NCBI RefSeq assembly: GCF_030272615.1
Contig: NC_081414.1
Location: 913,147,648 to 913,211,647, forward strand
Direction of reading: 5' to 3'
DNA: 64,000 nucleotides
Origin: Cryptomeria japonica
Taxonomy: Eukaryota; Streptophyta; Pinopsida; Cupressales; Cupressaceae
Within the stretch, counting starts at the first letter, position 1; each line of letters begins with the position of its first letter. A program made the position numbers and the translations under genes. The notes beneath the pieces were generated by a model, which was given only the letters and a program-made list of their open reading frames with translations, was not told the origin of the DNA and searched no databases. Shown here in pieces: positions 21,230-34,600 of the stretch.

Positions 21230-24200
21230 CTAATCTGCATTACCACTAACCTGATTACTCTGATCCCACCAATGAATGAAAGAACCTTGAGCTGCCATTT
21301 TTGATAAGGCATCCGCCACTACATTCGCTTCCCAATAGATATGTTTGGCTTCAAAATGCTCAAATCTGTTCAAATTTTCTAAGATTTTTTAAAAAATTGC
21401 TTGAAGTCTCCAATTTGGGTTTTTTTTTCCTTATTGCATTTATTGCTATCTCCGAGTCTCCTTCCACTGAGACATTTCTAAGGCCATGGTCGATGCAGTC
21501 CATCAAACCAAGCCGTTGAGCAGTGAATTCTGCTATATTATTGGTGTCTGGGGGAATTGGCTTTGCCATTTTCCCTATGATTGCTCCTAATTGATCTTTG
21601 ATTACATAGCCAATTTCAGAGGGGCCTGGATTGCCTCTGGATGCCCCATCAAATTTTAATTTCACCCAATCAGGCTTTGGGGGGGACCAGGCTGCATCTT
21701 TTCTAGCATTGATTTTTTGACCAGAGGATGAAGGGATGCTAATTCCTTGCCACTTTGGCCTAATATTTTCATCCCATGAAGAAAAAACTTTGGACTGATC
21801 CAAAGAAAACGCTATTCTGCAATTGATTGAGTCCACTATTGCCGATTCAATTGAATTTAAAATTAATTCCTACCTCCTAGCTTTGCCTTCAAATAACCTA
21901 CGATTCCTTTCTTTCTAGATTTCCCAGATTAAGCATGATGGGGACACTTCCAAAATTTGACTTAGGGAGCTCTCCTTAAGAGGAAGGGGCCTAGAGACTT
22001 GATGCCATTCGAAAGGCCTATAATCAAACCCAACTTGGCACATAGCCATCTCTAGCATTTAGAAGCAAAGGGGCAATTCAAGAGGAGGTGGTCCACTATC
22101 TCTGATTGGGCTTTACACAAAATGCATCTTGATGGTCCTTCGTAACCCATTCTTGTAAACTTATCTGCAGTTAGATTTTTTTTTTGAAAGGCTAGCCATG
22201 CAAAGATGCTCGCTTTTGGAATGACTTTGAGGCTCCAAAATAGCTTCAAAGGGATATCTTGGTTGTTCTGATCTGCAAGGCTGACTAAAATTCTATATCC
22301 ATATTTTGAATTATACTGCCCTGTTTTGGATGGAGCCCAGATAAGAGAGTCTTCCCCTCTTCTGGGACTGATATTTCTTGCTTTTAGATGTTCTAGGAGT
22401 TGATCTAGATCTTCCCTTGGAATTGGCAGGCCCTCCATTGATTTCCATCTCCAACATTATGAGTTCGACATGTCGCCAAGTAGTCTCTAACTCGGGAACC
22501 CTAGTGTTGTTTGAACCAGTGTTCTGTAGTAGGGATATGAATTAAATTTTCCAGAGGAGGATAACCACCCCAAGAGTCCTCCCAGAATAGACTAGATGAG
22601 ACATCATGAATATCCCAAGAAATCAAATTTGAAACTAGATTTCTACAGGAGATGATAAAATTCCAGGTTTTGGACCGCTTGGGAAAGTTGCCTGATCTGA
22701 AGATGTTGAGATGGTTTTGGTTTGGTAGATACTTTGTTGCCAACATTCTAACACATGTTGCATTGGGGTTTTTTATGAACTTCCAGACTAATTTAGCCCC
22801 TAGGGCTATGTTTTACAATTTAAGGTCTTTGATTCCTAGGCCACCCATTGATCTGGGCTTGATAATTTTGTCCCAAGCTATTAAAGCAATTTTATGCTTC
22901 TCCTCGGTGTTTTGCCAGAAGAAGTTTCTCATCTTCTTAATTATGAAGCAATTAGCACTAGATGTTAAGGATAATATGGATAAGAGATAAATAGGAAGGG
23001 CCGAAAAAACTGCTTGGATCATCACTAGCCTTCCCGCCCAAGGGAGCCACTTGCCCTTCCATGAATTTGCATTTTTTTCAACTTTTAGTTTTAAAGGATC
23101 CCATAATTTAGAGTTCCTTAGACCTCGGTCTATTGGAATGCCCAAGTGAATACAAGGAAGACATCCTTCTGTACAGTTTAGAATTCTGAGAATTTTGGTC
23201 TGTAATAGGATTAGAGTAGTGAGAAAATAAACTCTAGTTTTATCCTTGTTTCTAAATTGGCTTGAAGCCCTTCCATACATTTCTAGAATCTAATTAAGAT
23301 GGGAGGCTTCCTTAACATTTTCTGCCCCCAAGTGAAGTTTATCATCTGCAAACTACTGATGTGTGACTACAAAATCTTTTGTTACTTTGATTCCCTCTAA
23401 CAGATTATTGGCATAACTAGCTTTGATTGCCCTTCCCAAGGCCTCCCCCATTATGATGTAGAAGAAAGGAGATAGAGGATCTCCTTATCTGATACCCCTT
23501 GAAGAGGAAAAGAAACCCGTGGACTTTCCATTAATCAAAATTGAGAATTTAGGCATTGATATGCATTCAAATACCCAGTTGATCCATTGATTGTCAAAGC
23601 CAAATGCTTAATTTTGCATAGAAAGCTCCAATCTACACTATCATAAGCTTTTTTGTTATATCTAATTTTATTATCATACCTGGCCTGCTTGTGTTTTGAA
23701 GGGTGTGGAATGCTTCTTGCTCTACAATCACCCCATCAAGGATTGAGCGACCAGGAACAAATCTAGTTTGTTCTTTTGAAATGATGTTGTCCATTAGAGG
23801 CTTCAATCTGTTCGTCATCACTTTTGAGAGAATTTTATAGACTGTGTTGCATAGCGAAATGGGCCTATAATCTCCAAGATTTTCTGCCTTCTCCTTCTTT
23901 AGAATGAGAGCTATGAAGGTGTTGTTTACTTCTTTGAGAATATTCCCTGATCTTCTTGAGCACTCTAGGGCTTCTAAAGTTCTTGACCTAAGATATGCCA
24001 ACATTTCTTGAAAAAGTCCGCAGGAAAGCCATCTGGACCAAGAGCCTTACCAGAGGGGAGCTGGTTTAGAGCTTGGAATACTTCTTCCAACTTTATTTTC
24101 TCATTTAGCATCTAATTTTGTTCATGTGATATGATCTTGGGGATCCCTGCCAGCAGCTTTTTTTGTTCCACCAGATGAGATCCTTCATTGTTGTTTAAAA

Positions 24201-25433
24201 GATTAGAATAAAAGGATATAATCTCTTTCTTAATTTCCTTTGAATCCTCTGAGATTTGGCTATGCTTAATTTGCAGTTTTGATATCCAATTCTTGCTTCT
24301 TCTAAGTTTTGTTACGTTATGGAAGAACTTAGTATTTTTATCCCCCATTATGAGTCAGTTCTCTCTAGACTTTTGCTTCCAGAAGATTTCTTCTTTAGAA
24401 AGAATGTCTTCATACTCCAATAAGAGGGTCCTTTCCTGTTGAAAAGATTCATGATCCATTCCCACCAAGATAATCCTATCATTAAGAGCTGCTAACCTCT
24501 CTTCTAGTGATCTTTTTGTTGAGAATATATTTTTGAAGTGCTGAGAGTTCCATTGGAGCAGTTTCAGCTTAACTAATTTTAGCTTTGCAATGAAGTAGAA
24601 GAGTTTTGATCCCTCAAAAGATCCTTCCTTCCACCAATTTTCTATCAGTGTAAGAAAATTTTGGTCTTTCATCCACATGTTTTCAAATCTGAATGGAGTC
24701 CTAGATGATCCATGGGTGCCTTGCAAAGAGAGCAAAATGGGATAATGATCTGAGCCTAAACAAGGAAGGACATTGCAGGAGGGAGTGAAAACAAAGAGCC
24801 TCAAGTCCCCTTGCCAAAAAAAATTGTCTATTTTTTTGCTATATTACTGAAACCTTTTCTTTTGTTTGTCCATGTGAAGGTGTCTCCTAAATCTATTTCC
24901 AAAAGACCATTCCTTTCAATCCAATTATTGAAGTCCTGCTGAGAACCCCCTAAGCGAGTGGTTCCTCCCCTTTTATCTAAAGCACTCCTAATAGCATTAA
25001 AATCTCCCCCAATGAAGACTTGTTCCTCAGATAAAGTGGACAAAACTCCATCTAAGGAAGACCATGTGAGTCGCTTTTTGTGTGGGGACATTGGGCCATA
25101 GGTATTAATAATAAAGAAAGAAGTGTTTGACTGAAGATGAGTGATTTTGGTAAGAAGCCAATTCCTGCTAGATGCAATGCCTTCAGCTTTGATTTGAGAG
25201 GGATTCCAGATTATCATTAATCCTCCAGAAGCTCCTTCTGATGCTACTATCATTTGAAGAGAAGCTTGGAACAAAGAGCTAATTCCATTTCCAAAGGCGA
25301 CTGCTAGCTTGTCCTCTAGTTTAGTTTCTTGCAATAGGATTAAGTCTGCACTGACCAAAAGAATATGTCTTTTGATCACCCTCTGTTTGTTAGGGGCATT
25401 GAGACCCCTAACATTCCATGAAATGATTTTCAT
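21230..25433 (-). pseudogene. LINE ORF2: endonuclease, reverse transcriptase, RNase H (decayed)
   Basis: The start at 25433 opens MKIISWNVRGLN, the usual start of plant L1 ORF2. The endonuclease (24828-25433) has QETK, IINTYGP and GGDFNAI; its last motif GSDHYPI follows after a frameshift near 24815. The reverse transcriptase has NTFIALILKK, DYRPISLCN and KLDITK (23633-24004), the catalytic FADD at 23341-23352, and WKGKWLPWAGRLVMIQAV (22813-23280). A zinc-binding region has CILCKAQSEIVDHLLLNC (22052-22438). RNase H (21360-21836) has FDGASRGNPGPSEIG, AEF and VEGDSEIAI, then after another shift EANVVADALS. Several frameshifts and stops make it inactive. It would act in the nucleus, nicking DNA and copying its own RNA there. 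Confidence 0.9.
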
Positions 25434-25966
25434 TATTGTTCAAGAAGGGGGTTCCCCTTCCCTACTTTCCATAGGTCCGATAGTTTAGGTTGATTCTCCG
25501 CCACTCCATCCTGGGATCTAGCTTCTATGAATGACTTCTGGCCCTTCTTGGGAGGGGACGAACCAAAATCCGGCTTCTCCAAACCCTCGTGGCTCTGATG
25601 AAGCCCTAGTTTCCTTTTTTCCTTAATCTAAGAGTAAAGAACTGCAAGGGGAGTGTCTAATATTGAGTCTTGGTCTTCCTCTCCTATCATGAGATTCTGC
25701 AGAAGATTCTGAGCATTCGGTTCACTAGTCAAGTCCAGACTATTTGTCCCTAATGGCGGGGAGAAAAGAAAGGGAAAGGGAATTTCCGTCGAGAGGTTAA
25801 AATGTTGATTGGAAAGGGGAGGATCTGAAGAAGGGGAAATCTCTCCCTCTGATAAGAATGGCTCAATATTCTCCTCTAGATCAGCTTTAAGATCTTCTTC
25901 AATAACTTCCTCTTCCTGTAAGATTTTTGAAAGATGGTCATTTTTGCTTTTACTGGGTTTTGTTGC

Positions 25967-27235
25967 CTAGAGGGAACCCCTAATATTCTTACGCTTAACG
26001 CAACTCTTTCTTTTGGAGGCCTTAGCTAGAGGTTGTGAAAATATATTGAAAGCCCCTTTGCTCAAGGAAGGAGTTTTTTTTTGCCCAAACAAACTCCTGA
26101 CGACCTTTTGGGATTGAGGCTTAGCAATCAGTGATAAAATGAGAGGTGGTCGATTCATAGGAGAGGGCTGGGAACTCTGAGGAATCTGAAGAGGAGTCAA
26201 AAGATACAGGCCTGCAGATTTATCTCTTAGACGTAGACTTGAACTAGGAGAGTGAAGGAGATGGAAATTTGGATCGACATTTGAGATAGGAGGAGAAACT
26301 GAGGCTTTGAGTTGGGGCTATCGAGGAACCATCTTAATTGCCTAGGCTAAGACTAAAGCAGCCGGGTCCAAAGCAGTTACCCGATCCAAGGTCCTCTTCT
26401 GAGAGTCTGGGCTGGCAAAGATTGGCGTTGACTGTTGTTGAGGAAGGTTGAGGGATCTCAAGGAAGTTGCCAAGGACCTGTTGTTAACTATTTGATTCCT
26501 AAGCAAACATTTACCAGGAACTCTGTTACCCAATCTTATCACTTTCTATTTCCATCTACCCAGTTCCGAGATGATTTCAAGCTCACTGTAAAAGCCTTTT
26601 GAGAGATCAATCTCAACATAAATGTTTTTTGTATCCCCTTTAAGGCCTTCGAGGAAGTCCGCTTCAATCCCCACCAGATAGCCAAGAGCATTGTCGATCT
26701 TCAAGAGTGACTCCGAGCACCAGAACTTTGATGAAAGGCCTACTAAAGACAGCCAAATAGGAGTTTTTTCAAGTTTGTGTTGCGCTGGATCAAATCTTGG
26801 TTTCCAGTCAAGGAAGTGAAAGGTGGAGCCTTGGAAGAATAGAGGATTGCCTTTTGTGATTTCTTTCTTTAGCGACGCATCCACACATTCTATGAAGAAT
26901 AAGTCATTTTGCATTTGTCTTAATGAAATGAGGTCTGGGAAGGAAGATATCCACCAATCAATAATGTCTTTGCTTGACCCTCCAGTGCCACACCATTTCG
27001 CAAATAAGGCATTTTCCTTGAAGTGATCAATCGTGGGATTCAAAGAATCAGATGGAAGCACAAATAGTTTGCTTCCCATAGATTTCATGTTCCATTTCTG
27101 GTCCTTATGCTCAAAATTAGGTGTGGGCCACGGGGGAAAATATTTTTTGGAACCCATGGCGCGCAGACCCCTGTAGGGCAACCCAATTGCAGATGGAGGG
27201 AAGCCTTGCAATCTTTGACATTGGGGCTGCGGCTT
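25967..27235 (-). pseudogene. LINE ORF1: DUF4283-like RNA-binding protein (decayed)
   Basis: One phase from about 27211 to 25967 with in-frame stops at 26546 and 26342. It holds the DUF4283-type core: DLFFIECVDASLKKEI, FFQGSTFHFLDWKPRFDP, KTPIWLSLVGLSSKFW and NIYVEIDLSKGFYSELE. This domain is characteristic of plant L1 ORF1 proteins, which coat the element RNA. The following ~190 codons are low in structure and basic to mixed in charge. I saw no zinc knuckle. An upstream ATG at 27573 begins an 80-codon frame in another phase that I do not recognise and take as part of the 5' region. Confidence 0.75.
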
Positions 27236-27602
27236 GAAAGAAAGAGATTGCTTGAGAAGAGAAAAACTCTTAATCCTAGTTGCAATAGGGATGCAGTTTG
27301 AGCTAGTCGCGACTTTCTTTGCCCAAGAGTCTAAGTTTTGGTGCTTCGTAAAAGCATTTGGCCAAAAGTTCTGATATTTTGCCTGCTGAATAGAGCTCTG
27401 AAATGGGGGGCTTCCTCAGAAGTTAAAATTATTCTGGTAGCTCGGAAAACTCTTGAGAGCATGACGACTAACCTGGTTTTGAGTCCGCGATGGGTTTCAA
27501 ATCCTCTGGCTAATCTGAAAATTAGATCTTCGGTCCTGGTGTGTAGGGAGAAAACCGCAAGCAGTCTAGCCATGATCCATTATCTAACTTTTAGAATTTG
27601 AG

Positions 27603-27618
27603 TGGTTCTTTGAATTTT
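27603..27618. repeat. LINE TSD, right copy
   Basis: An identical 16-mer that marks the 5' end of the LINE at 27602. Confidence 0.9.
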
Positions 27619-30470
27619 TGAAGTATTTGATTTGAATTAAATAAAAGTGAATCATGTTATGTTTTGTATGTGATGAATTAAGATGAATGGATAGTGTATT
27701 ATTGAAGTAATGTATAAGTTTCAATGTTCAAATTAAAATTGCTTTTAAAATGTGATCATTTTTTCAATGTTTTTTTTATTTCTTTTTACTTATATTTCTT
27801 TCGACTATATATAAGATATTGCAATTGTATATGAATATGATATAAAAATAATAAATTGTCTATTTTTTTGAAATAATTATAGTGCCCCTACAAGGATATA
27901 TTAACTAATACTAAATTAAATTAAATTTATTGTAATTGAAACTTATTGTATCCATCTTTGATGTCTTTGCAAATCATTCTTCTTTTAATATATATTTATC
28001 AGTCCTAAATTATTGCACCCATGAGATTGTTATGGTTTATGAGAAAGAAACACCCATAGAAATATGCATATCACAAATATATTTGCATTTATGCTATTTT
28101 CAACTTGCAATCTTTTTATCCATTGAACTAATCTAATAATTATTTTAGGTCCATCCTTGTCATGAGCCATGTTGATCTTTTTTTTTCTTTTTTTTTAATT
28201 GGTAAAGTGCAAGGATTTTTAGCCTTGCCCTTGCTCAACGTGAGGCTACAAACGAGGGACCTCATCCCAAGCATTAACGCTCGTCCTCCTCCACCTCTTA
28301 CACATCCTCCTCCTACACGTCCTTCCTCCTTCCTTCACATCCTCCTCTACACGTCCTCCTCCTTTCTCCTTTGCATCCTCCTCCTTCACCTCCTCATCAT
28401 CTTCTCTTCGTCCTCTATAGGGATTGAATCTTCATGACAACATTAACATTGCCACAACTTCACCATCAGATCGCAAGGTCAACCTCATTGATCTTTATTT
28501 ATAACTAGCATAAAAAAATTTAAATATATTTTAGGATCCCACATTCCTTTGTCAAACAAATTTCTTTAAAACATCTTCTTTCCTCCCAAATACCTCGGGA
28601 AAATAATTTTCATTCTCTCAATTTTGTCACACATTTCACCCTTTGATTCTTATAGGTAATCTAAAGAATACATTTTTCTAAAGAACTAGATTATAGAATG
28701 CATTGAGCCCACCTAGGTTAAAGTAACAAAAATACCTAAAGGTGTTGTCAAATGGTCAAAAAATACATATATAAATAGTTCTATTGAATATGCACTATGT
28801 GAAATGAAACTTAACAATCATTGAATTTAGGTAATTTAAGAAGTATTAAGTGGATCATTCATTCTCATAAGAGATAGGTTCATATGAACTACCACTCATA
28901 AAATATGGGTTAATGAAGCTGACTCAAAAACTATTTAGTTAAATTTCAGTATATATCATAAAAATAAAAATAAAAATTTACAAAGAAAGACAAATTATAG
29001 ATATAAGTTTTTATCAATAAGATTTAAAATATTATTAAACAAATTGTCACATGATAATTTGACATCATAATGGTGTAGAAAACAAACATGAAAAATAATT
29101 ACTGCTAAATATTAGAGTGCATGAAGATGTGATGATTCTAGAACAAAATTGTTGAAAGTAAATTACTTGATTATTAATAAATTGAAGTTCTTGCCTTCTA
29201 TCACAGGTGAAGCTTACACATCATCTAGTATATTGTTTAGATTGTTGTGTAGAGGGATTTCAATAGTTGGTAGTTGTGATTTCAACTTTGGTCTAAGAAA
29301 AATTGATAGTATTAGTCTTGAATTTTTGTATTTAGATTTAAATTTGAATATTTAAATATTCTCAGAGAAATTATTCCTTGAGATGACAATCATTGTTCAC
29401 TCTGTAATGCAGGAATCTAAATTTTCCTCATACCTAACTGCAAATTCCTCCTTAAAGTAGCCTCAATGTAAATGTTTCTATAGACCAGGTTCATGGTGAG
29501 ATAAAATGTCTCTGTCATCAACTCAAATTGATAATGCACCCCAATGAAATGCAAGTCTCTCTCACATTAACATTATATGTTGTAGTAGGAGGATGAAATT
29601 CAGTCAACCATGGGATATTGCTGAAAATTATAAGATTTATAAAGCTCATTAAGAAGCTTCGTTACTATAAGCATGTCCACAAGATGAGTATTGTCTATCC
29701 CCTGAAGCCATTCTGCTTCCAGATCCAGGCTTGGATACAAAACCATCAATACGACATTCATCTGAGATATGAAACTCCAAAGCTTCCAAAGCATGCAAGT
29801 ATCTTAGTGCCAAAGACTATTACTATGTTGCCCATATCAGAACTAATCAAACTTCTTTTTTGCAATGTGAGCATAAGTGTGTAATAGAGACAAAAGGCAT
29901 CTAGGGAAGGGGATAGAGTAGTTGAGCATGTTCCAATAGTTATTATAATACTTGTTGATTCAATGTTTTGTATCTTTAACAATGTTGCATCAATAGTTGT
30001 GATTCTAAAATTGTTAGTGTTGATGATGACTACCCATAATTGAATGAAATGTATTCCTTAGATCTAAAAAGCAACAAATAATGTGATGCCAAATCAGCGC
30101 ACCAAAACATGACTTAGTGCACAAGTATTAGGTCGCACTTGTTTTGGAGCCTTTTTGGATACCTTGAAAAAAAGCATGAAGATGTGGAATCTCTCATATT
30201 TGATGATATGGCCTTGAAACCTTAACTATAAGTAGGGGACTTTCCAACTAAACTGTTGTAAAAAATAAGAGTGATTTGAAATTTCTAGATCAGTTTTTGA
30301 GAACCACAAAGTTAGGATGTTCAATTACTGAATCCTCTCTCCTATATTCTTAGGGTATATTTTGATGGAACTAGTTATGCAAAGGAGGAAACGATTTTGC
30401 AACTGTAACTGTGGTACCAATCTGGCGTGTTGTGTTGTTTTGGGAAATAGTCATATATCTGAATGATCAA
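27619..30470. other. No gene seen
   Basis: AT-rich sequence with short frames. It includes the pyrimidine-rich tract listed separately. The frames at 29149-29982 overlap on both strands and show no family motif. Confidence 0.5.
28277..28420. repeat. CCT-rich low-complexity tract
   Basis: Irregular repeats of cctcctcc, cacatcctcctc and acacgtcctcc, strongly strand-asymmetric. The overlapping Pro/Leu/Ser-rich frame is an artefact of this composition. Confidence 0.7.
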
Positions 30471-30475
30471 AGATC

Positions 30476-30754
30476 TGTTAATATCTCTTCATGGGTTTAT
30501 TTCTCTTCACGGGTTTAGTTTTATTTAGATTAATTTTTCATTAGTTTATTTATTAGGTTTTTTTGTTCCGGCAGTTTTGTATAACAGTTTACAACTGTTT
30601 TTGCCTCCTCTTTATATCTGCTTGTTTATTTTATTTTGAATGTACAATTTTTTTTATTGGAATACAAATTATATTTAGATTGCCATTCTTTCCATTCTTT
30701 TTTCTATCTGCTACTAACAGAGATTCCAGATTGTTATTTTCTGCTAGGCTAACA
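30476..30754 (+). repeat. 5' LTR of copia 30476-35446
   Basis: 279 bp. At each of the four sites that differ from the 3' LTR this copy has T or A where the other has C or G. Confidence 0.92.
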
Positions 30755-30755
30755 G

Positions 30756-30767
30756 TGGTATCAGAGC
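30756..30767 (+). other. PBS (initiator-Met type)
   Basis: TGGTATCAGAGC, one base after the LTR. Confidence 0.9.
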
Positions 30768-30997
30768 TTTGGAGTTTGGAGTATATTTTTATGTGAAGCA
30801 TTTGAAGATTGCAGCTTTCTACAGAATCAAAATACGGAAACAAAAAAAATAAAAATTGATTCAGGTGAAATCAATTTATTTATTTGTACAAGAATTTTAT
30901 ATCTTGTTATATTTGGTAAAGTTTGGCAAGAGATTTTGAGCAATCCTATAAATTTGCAAACTCTACAAATTCTATATACATTTATTTTCAATTTACA

Positions 30998-31684
30998 ATG
31001 CAGTCCATTGTTTCATTGATTGGGGAAATATTAACTGGAAAAGATACTTGGTTGGAATGGCATAGAAAAGTGGAAAATACATTAATTTTTAATGATTTAT
31101 GGTATAAAATATGTGATGGAGATACCCAACCTACAGAACCAACAGATGTTAAAGAAAAAGAAATTTGGAATTATAAAAATTCAAAAGCCTTGGCTTTGAT
31201 AAGAGCTTCAGTTAATGGAGATGTATATCGTCATATACAGGGATGCAAATTTGCTTGGGAAGCCCTTGACAAATTAAAAAATTTATTTGATTCTCATTCA
31301 GAATTAGAATTTATTCAGTTACAATTAAAATTGTTCAATCTTGAATTAAAAAATGGTGATGTTATGAGTTTGGCTTCTGAAATTAGAGCCATAAAACAAG
31401 ATGTTAATGCTGCTGGTGGGAAAGTTGATATTTATCTCACTGCTTTTATTAAGGCACTCCTTCCAACACATTCTACTTATCTAGAGTCCCTTCAAGCAAG
31501 TAAACAATTGAAAACCATTACTTTTGATTTATTAGTTGAAAATTTGGCTGAACATGAAAAAACTTTTGGAAGGAAAATAGATAATACTAATGAAAATGTT
31601 TGTTTTGCTCACCAAGAAAAACCTCTAAATAAGAGCTCTTCAAGAGGAGGTTATAATGATAGAGGCAAAGGTAGAGGTCAATAG
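30998..31684 (+). pseudogene. Copia gag
   Basis: The start at 30998 (MQSIVSLIGEILTG) lies 230 bases after the PBS. The copia gag (UBN2-type) domain is clear: DTWLEWHRKVENTLIFNDLW, ALIRASVNGDVYRHI, AWEALDKLKNLFDS and LASEIRAIKQDVNAAGG. A Gly/Arg stretch precedes a TAG at 31682-31684. Just beyond it, in the same phase, is a zinc-knuckle-like CKRCGRKGSHEAHEC, whose Cys-to-His spacing is one residue longer than the classical CCHC. The TAG therefore cuts gag from its nucleic-acid-binding tail and from pol. Confidence 0.85.
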
Positions 31685-34600
31685 AGGAAAAATGATAATC
31701 AAAATGATAGGCAACATTTATATTGTAAAAGATGTGGTAGAAAAGGAAGTCATGAAGCGCATGAATGCAAGTTGTCATGGGATAAGATAGAAAGTTTTAA
31801 AGAAAATACTTTTAAGCAAAAAGATAAAATAAAAGTTTATAATGATGATAAAATTCCAGGAGTAGCCCAATTTGCTTGTGATAGTGATGGTGATCAATAT
31901 GTGCTTTCTGTTTTTGACTTTGCATCTAATTCCTCATGGTATGATTCTTGGATCTTAGATACTGGAGCCACACAACATATGACATTTCGACGTGATTACT
32001 TTGAGGAATTTCATGAAAGTGCATGTGGTCCAATTTATTTAGCTGATAAATCAAGTCTCAAACCTATTGGAAAAGGAACTGTTCGATTTAAGTTGCCTAA
32101 TCTTCCAGACTTTGTTCTTCATGATGTATTGTTTATTCCTCAATTGCAACATAATTTGTTATCACTAGTATTGATTCGACAACAAGGCTACTCTATTCTG
32201 TTAAAAGATGGGCAAGTTGTTGTTAGAAAACAATCAAATAATCAAATTGTATTCACTGGATGTGAGGATGGGAGATTATTAAAACTAAATGGCACTTCTT
32301 TTTCTAAAATTTTTGCATATCTTACTGAAGAAGGTAGTCTATCTCCTGTTCTTTTATGGCATGCAAGACTTGGGCATATTGGTTATGATAACATTCATAT
32401 CTTGCAAAAGCATGGTGTTGATGGCTTACCTGTTTTGCCTAAAACAATTGAAAAATGTGAAGCATGTATTCTTGCCAAGCAACATAGAAATTATTTTCCT
32501 CGCTCCACTTGGAGAGCACAAAGAAAATTGCAGCTTATTCATTCTGATTTATGTGGGCCTTTACCAATAAATTCTGTGGGAGGATCTAAGTATTTCATGT
32601 TGTTTATTGATGATTACAGTCGCATGACTTGGATTTATTTCTTGCAGCAAAAATCAGAAGCTTTTGAAATTTTTAAAAGGTTTCGTGTTATGACTGAAAA
32701 ACAAGCTCAATCTCAAATTGGTACTCTTCGAACAGATAATGGTGGAGAATTTACTTCTCTAGTTTTTTAGGACTATCTACATCAAAATGGGATCCAACAT
32801 CATCTTACTGTTTCAGGTACTCCTCAACAAAACGGTGTTGTTGAACAAATGAATAGAACTATCATGAATATGGTTCGTGCAATGTTATATTTTAAATGAA
32901 TAAAATTACATTTTTGGGCTGAAGCAGCAAAAACTACAGTTTATCTTCGTAATAGATCTCCATCATCTGCATTACATCAATCTATTCCATATGAAGTGTG
33001 GTTTGGATATCCTCCTTTTGTTCGACATCTCCGCATTTTTGGTTCCACTTGCTATGTTTTAATTCCCAAGGACAAAAGAAGTAAGTTACATCATCACAAT
33101 ATTAAGTGTATTTTTCTTGGTTATTCAAAATCTTCCAAAGCATATCGGTTGTATGATGAAGTCAACAAAACTTTCTTTATTACATGTGATGTTGTATTTG
33201 TTGAAACCTCCAACATTGTTGAAAATGATGAATGTAAATTCAAACAGCTTGATACAATTACAAATTTGTCTCCTTTGATAGAAAACTCTTGTGAGATTCC
33301 ACATATAGAATCTATATCTCCAAGTGATCTAATTCATGTTGCTCCATCAATAAATGACCAAGAAGAAGCCCATCATGATGAGCTTGAACTCTCTGAACTA
33401 TTAACCACTGATACAACATCTAGTAGTGAAATGGTCACATCTTTTGTGCAACCAAAGTCTTCTCATAAGTGGGCAAAACAAGTCCAACAAACATTGAAAG
33501 ATTTAAGACCTGATGAAATAGGTAAAATAGGTACAAGAAGCTCTTACAAAGCAAGGCTCCAAGCTCAAACCAATAGTGCAGATAACTTGAAGGCCATTGG
33601 TGAACTCAATCTCATAATTGACTCTGAACCATCATCCTATAATGAAGCCAAAAAAATTACAGTATGGAGGAAAGCTATGCAAGATGAGTATGATGCTCTT
33701 TTGAAAAATGGCACATGGCAGTTGGTTGATCCTCCACTTGGTTGTAAACCTATTGGCTGCAAGTGGATTTTCAGGAATAAATATAAAGCAGATGGTACAC
33801 TTGACAAACACAAAGCCCGACTTGTTGCCAAAGGTTATGCTCAAAAGGAGGGGATAGATTATGATGAAACCTTTGAACCTACAGCAAAATGGACCACCAT
33901 TCGTGCTTTGTTGGCCCTTGCAGCTCAATATGGGTGGAAAATTCACCAAATGGATGTTAAAACGGCATTCTTAAATGGTGATCTCAAAGAATCAGTTTAT
34001 ATGACTCAACCAGATGGGTATGTAGTCAATGAAAAAGAACATTAGGTATGCAAGCTTCTCAAATCATTATATGGTTTGAAACAAGCTCCTCGAGCCTGGT
34101 ATGAAAAACTTACCGAGTATCTTTTAAAGTTGAATTTCCAACATTTTAAATTTGATGATGCCACACTTTTTGTTAAAAAAACTTGACAAGATTGTTGTCT
34201 ATCTTATTGTTTATGTGGATGATTTATTTATCACTGGTCCCAATGAGAATAATATTCAAAATGTGAAAGAACAACTGAAGCAAGGTTTTGATATGACTGA
34301 TTTGGGCCATCTTCATTACTATTTGGGTATTGAGGTAACTCAAACACCTCATTTTATTTTTATCACCCAACAAAAATATATTGGTGAACTTTTGCATAAG
34401 TTTGGCATGGCTGATTGTAAACCCCTTAGTACTCCTATGGAGCAAAATCTTAAGCTCTCTTCAGATGACCCTTCAGCATTGGTTGATGCAACTATCTATA
34501 GGAAACTTGTTGGTAGTTTGATTTATGCTACAACTACCCGTCCGGATATTTCTTTTGCTATTGGAGTTCTTTCAAGATTTATGCAACAACCTAGAGAAAC

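Larger units (their letters stand above)
19604..27602 (-). mobile_element. Complete L1-type LINE (7999 bp)
   Basis: The 16-bp sequence TGGTTCTTTGAATTTT occurs at 19588-19603 and again at 27603-27618, a perfect long TSD of the kind made by target-primed reverse transcription. Between the copies the minus strand has a 5' region, ORF1 with a DUF4283-like domain, ORF2 (endonuclease, reverse transcriptase, zinc-binding region, RNase H), a further frame (ORF3) and a short A-rich tail of (TAAAA) type at the low end. The element is full length but all frames carry stops or shifts. An RNase H after the reverse transcriptase is typical of plant L1 elements. Confidence 0.9.

Noticed and set aside
28162-28437. 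91-codon Pro/Leu/Ser-rich frame
   Set aside because: It is the translation of the CCT-rich low-complexity tract, with no domain and no supporting context.
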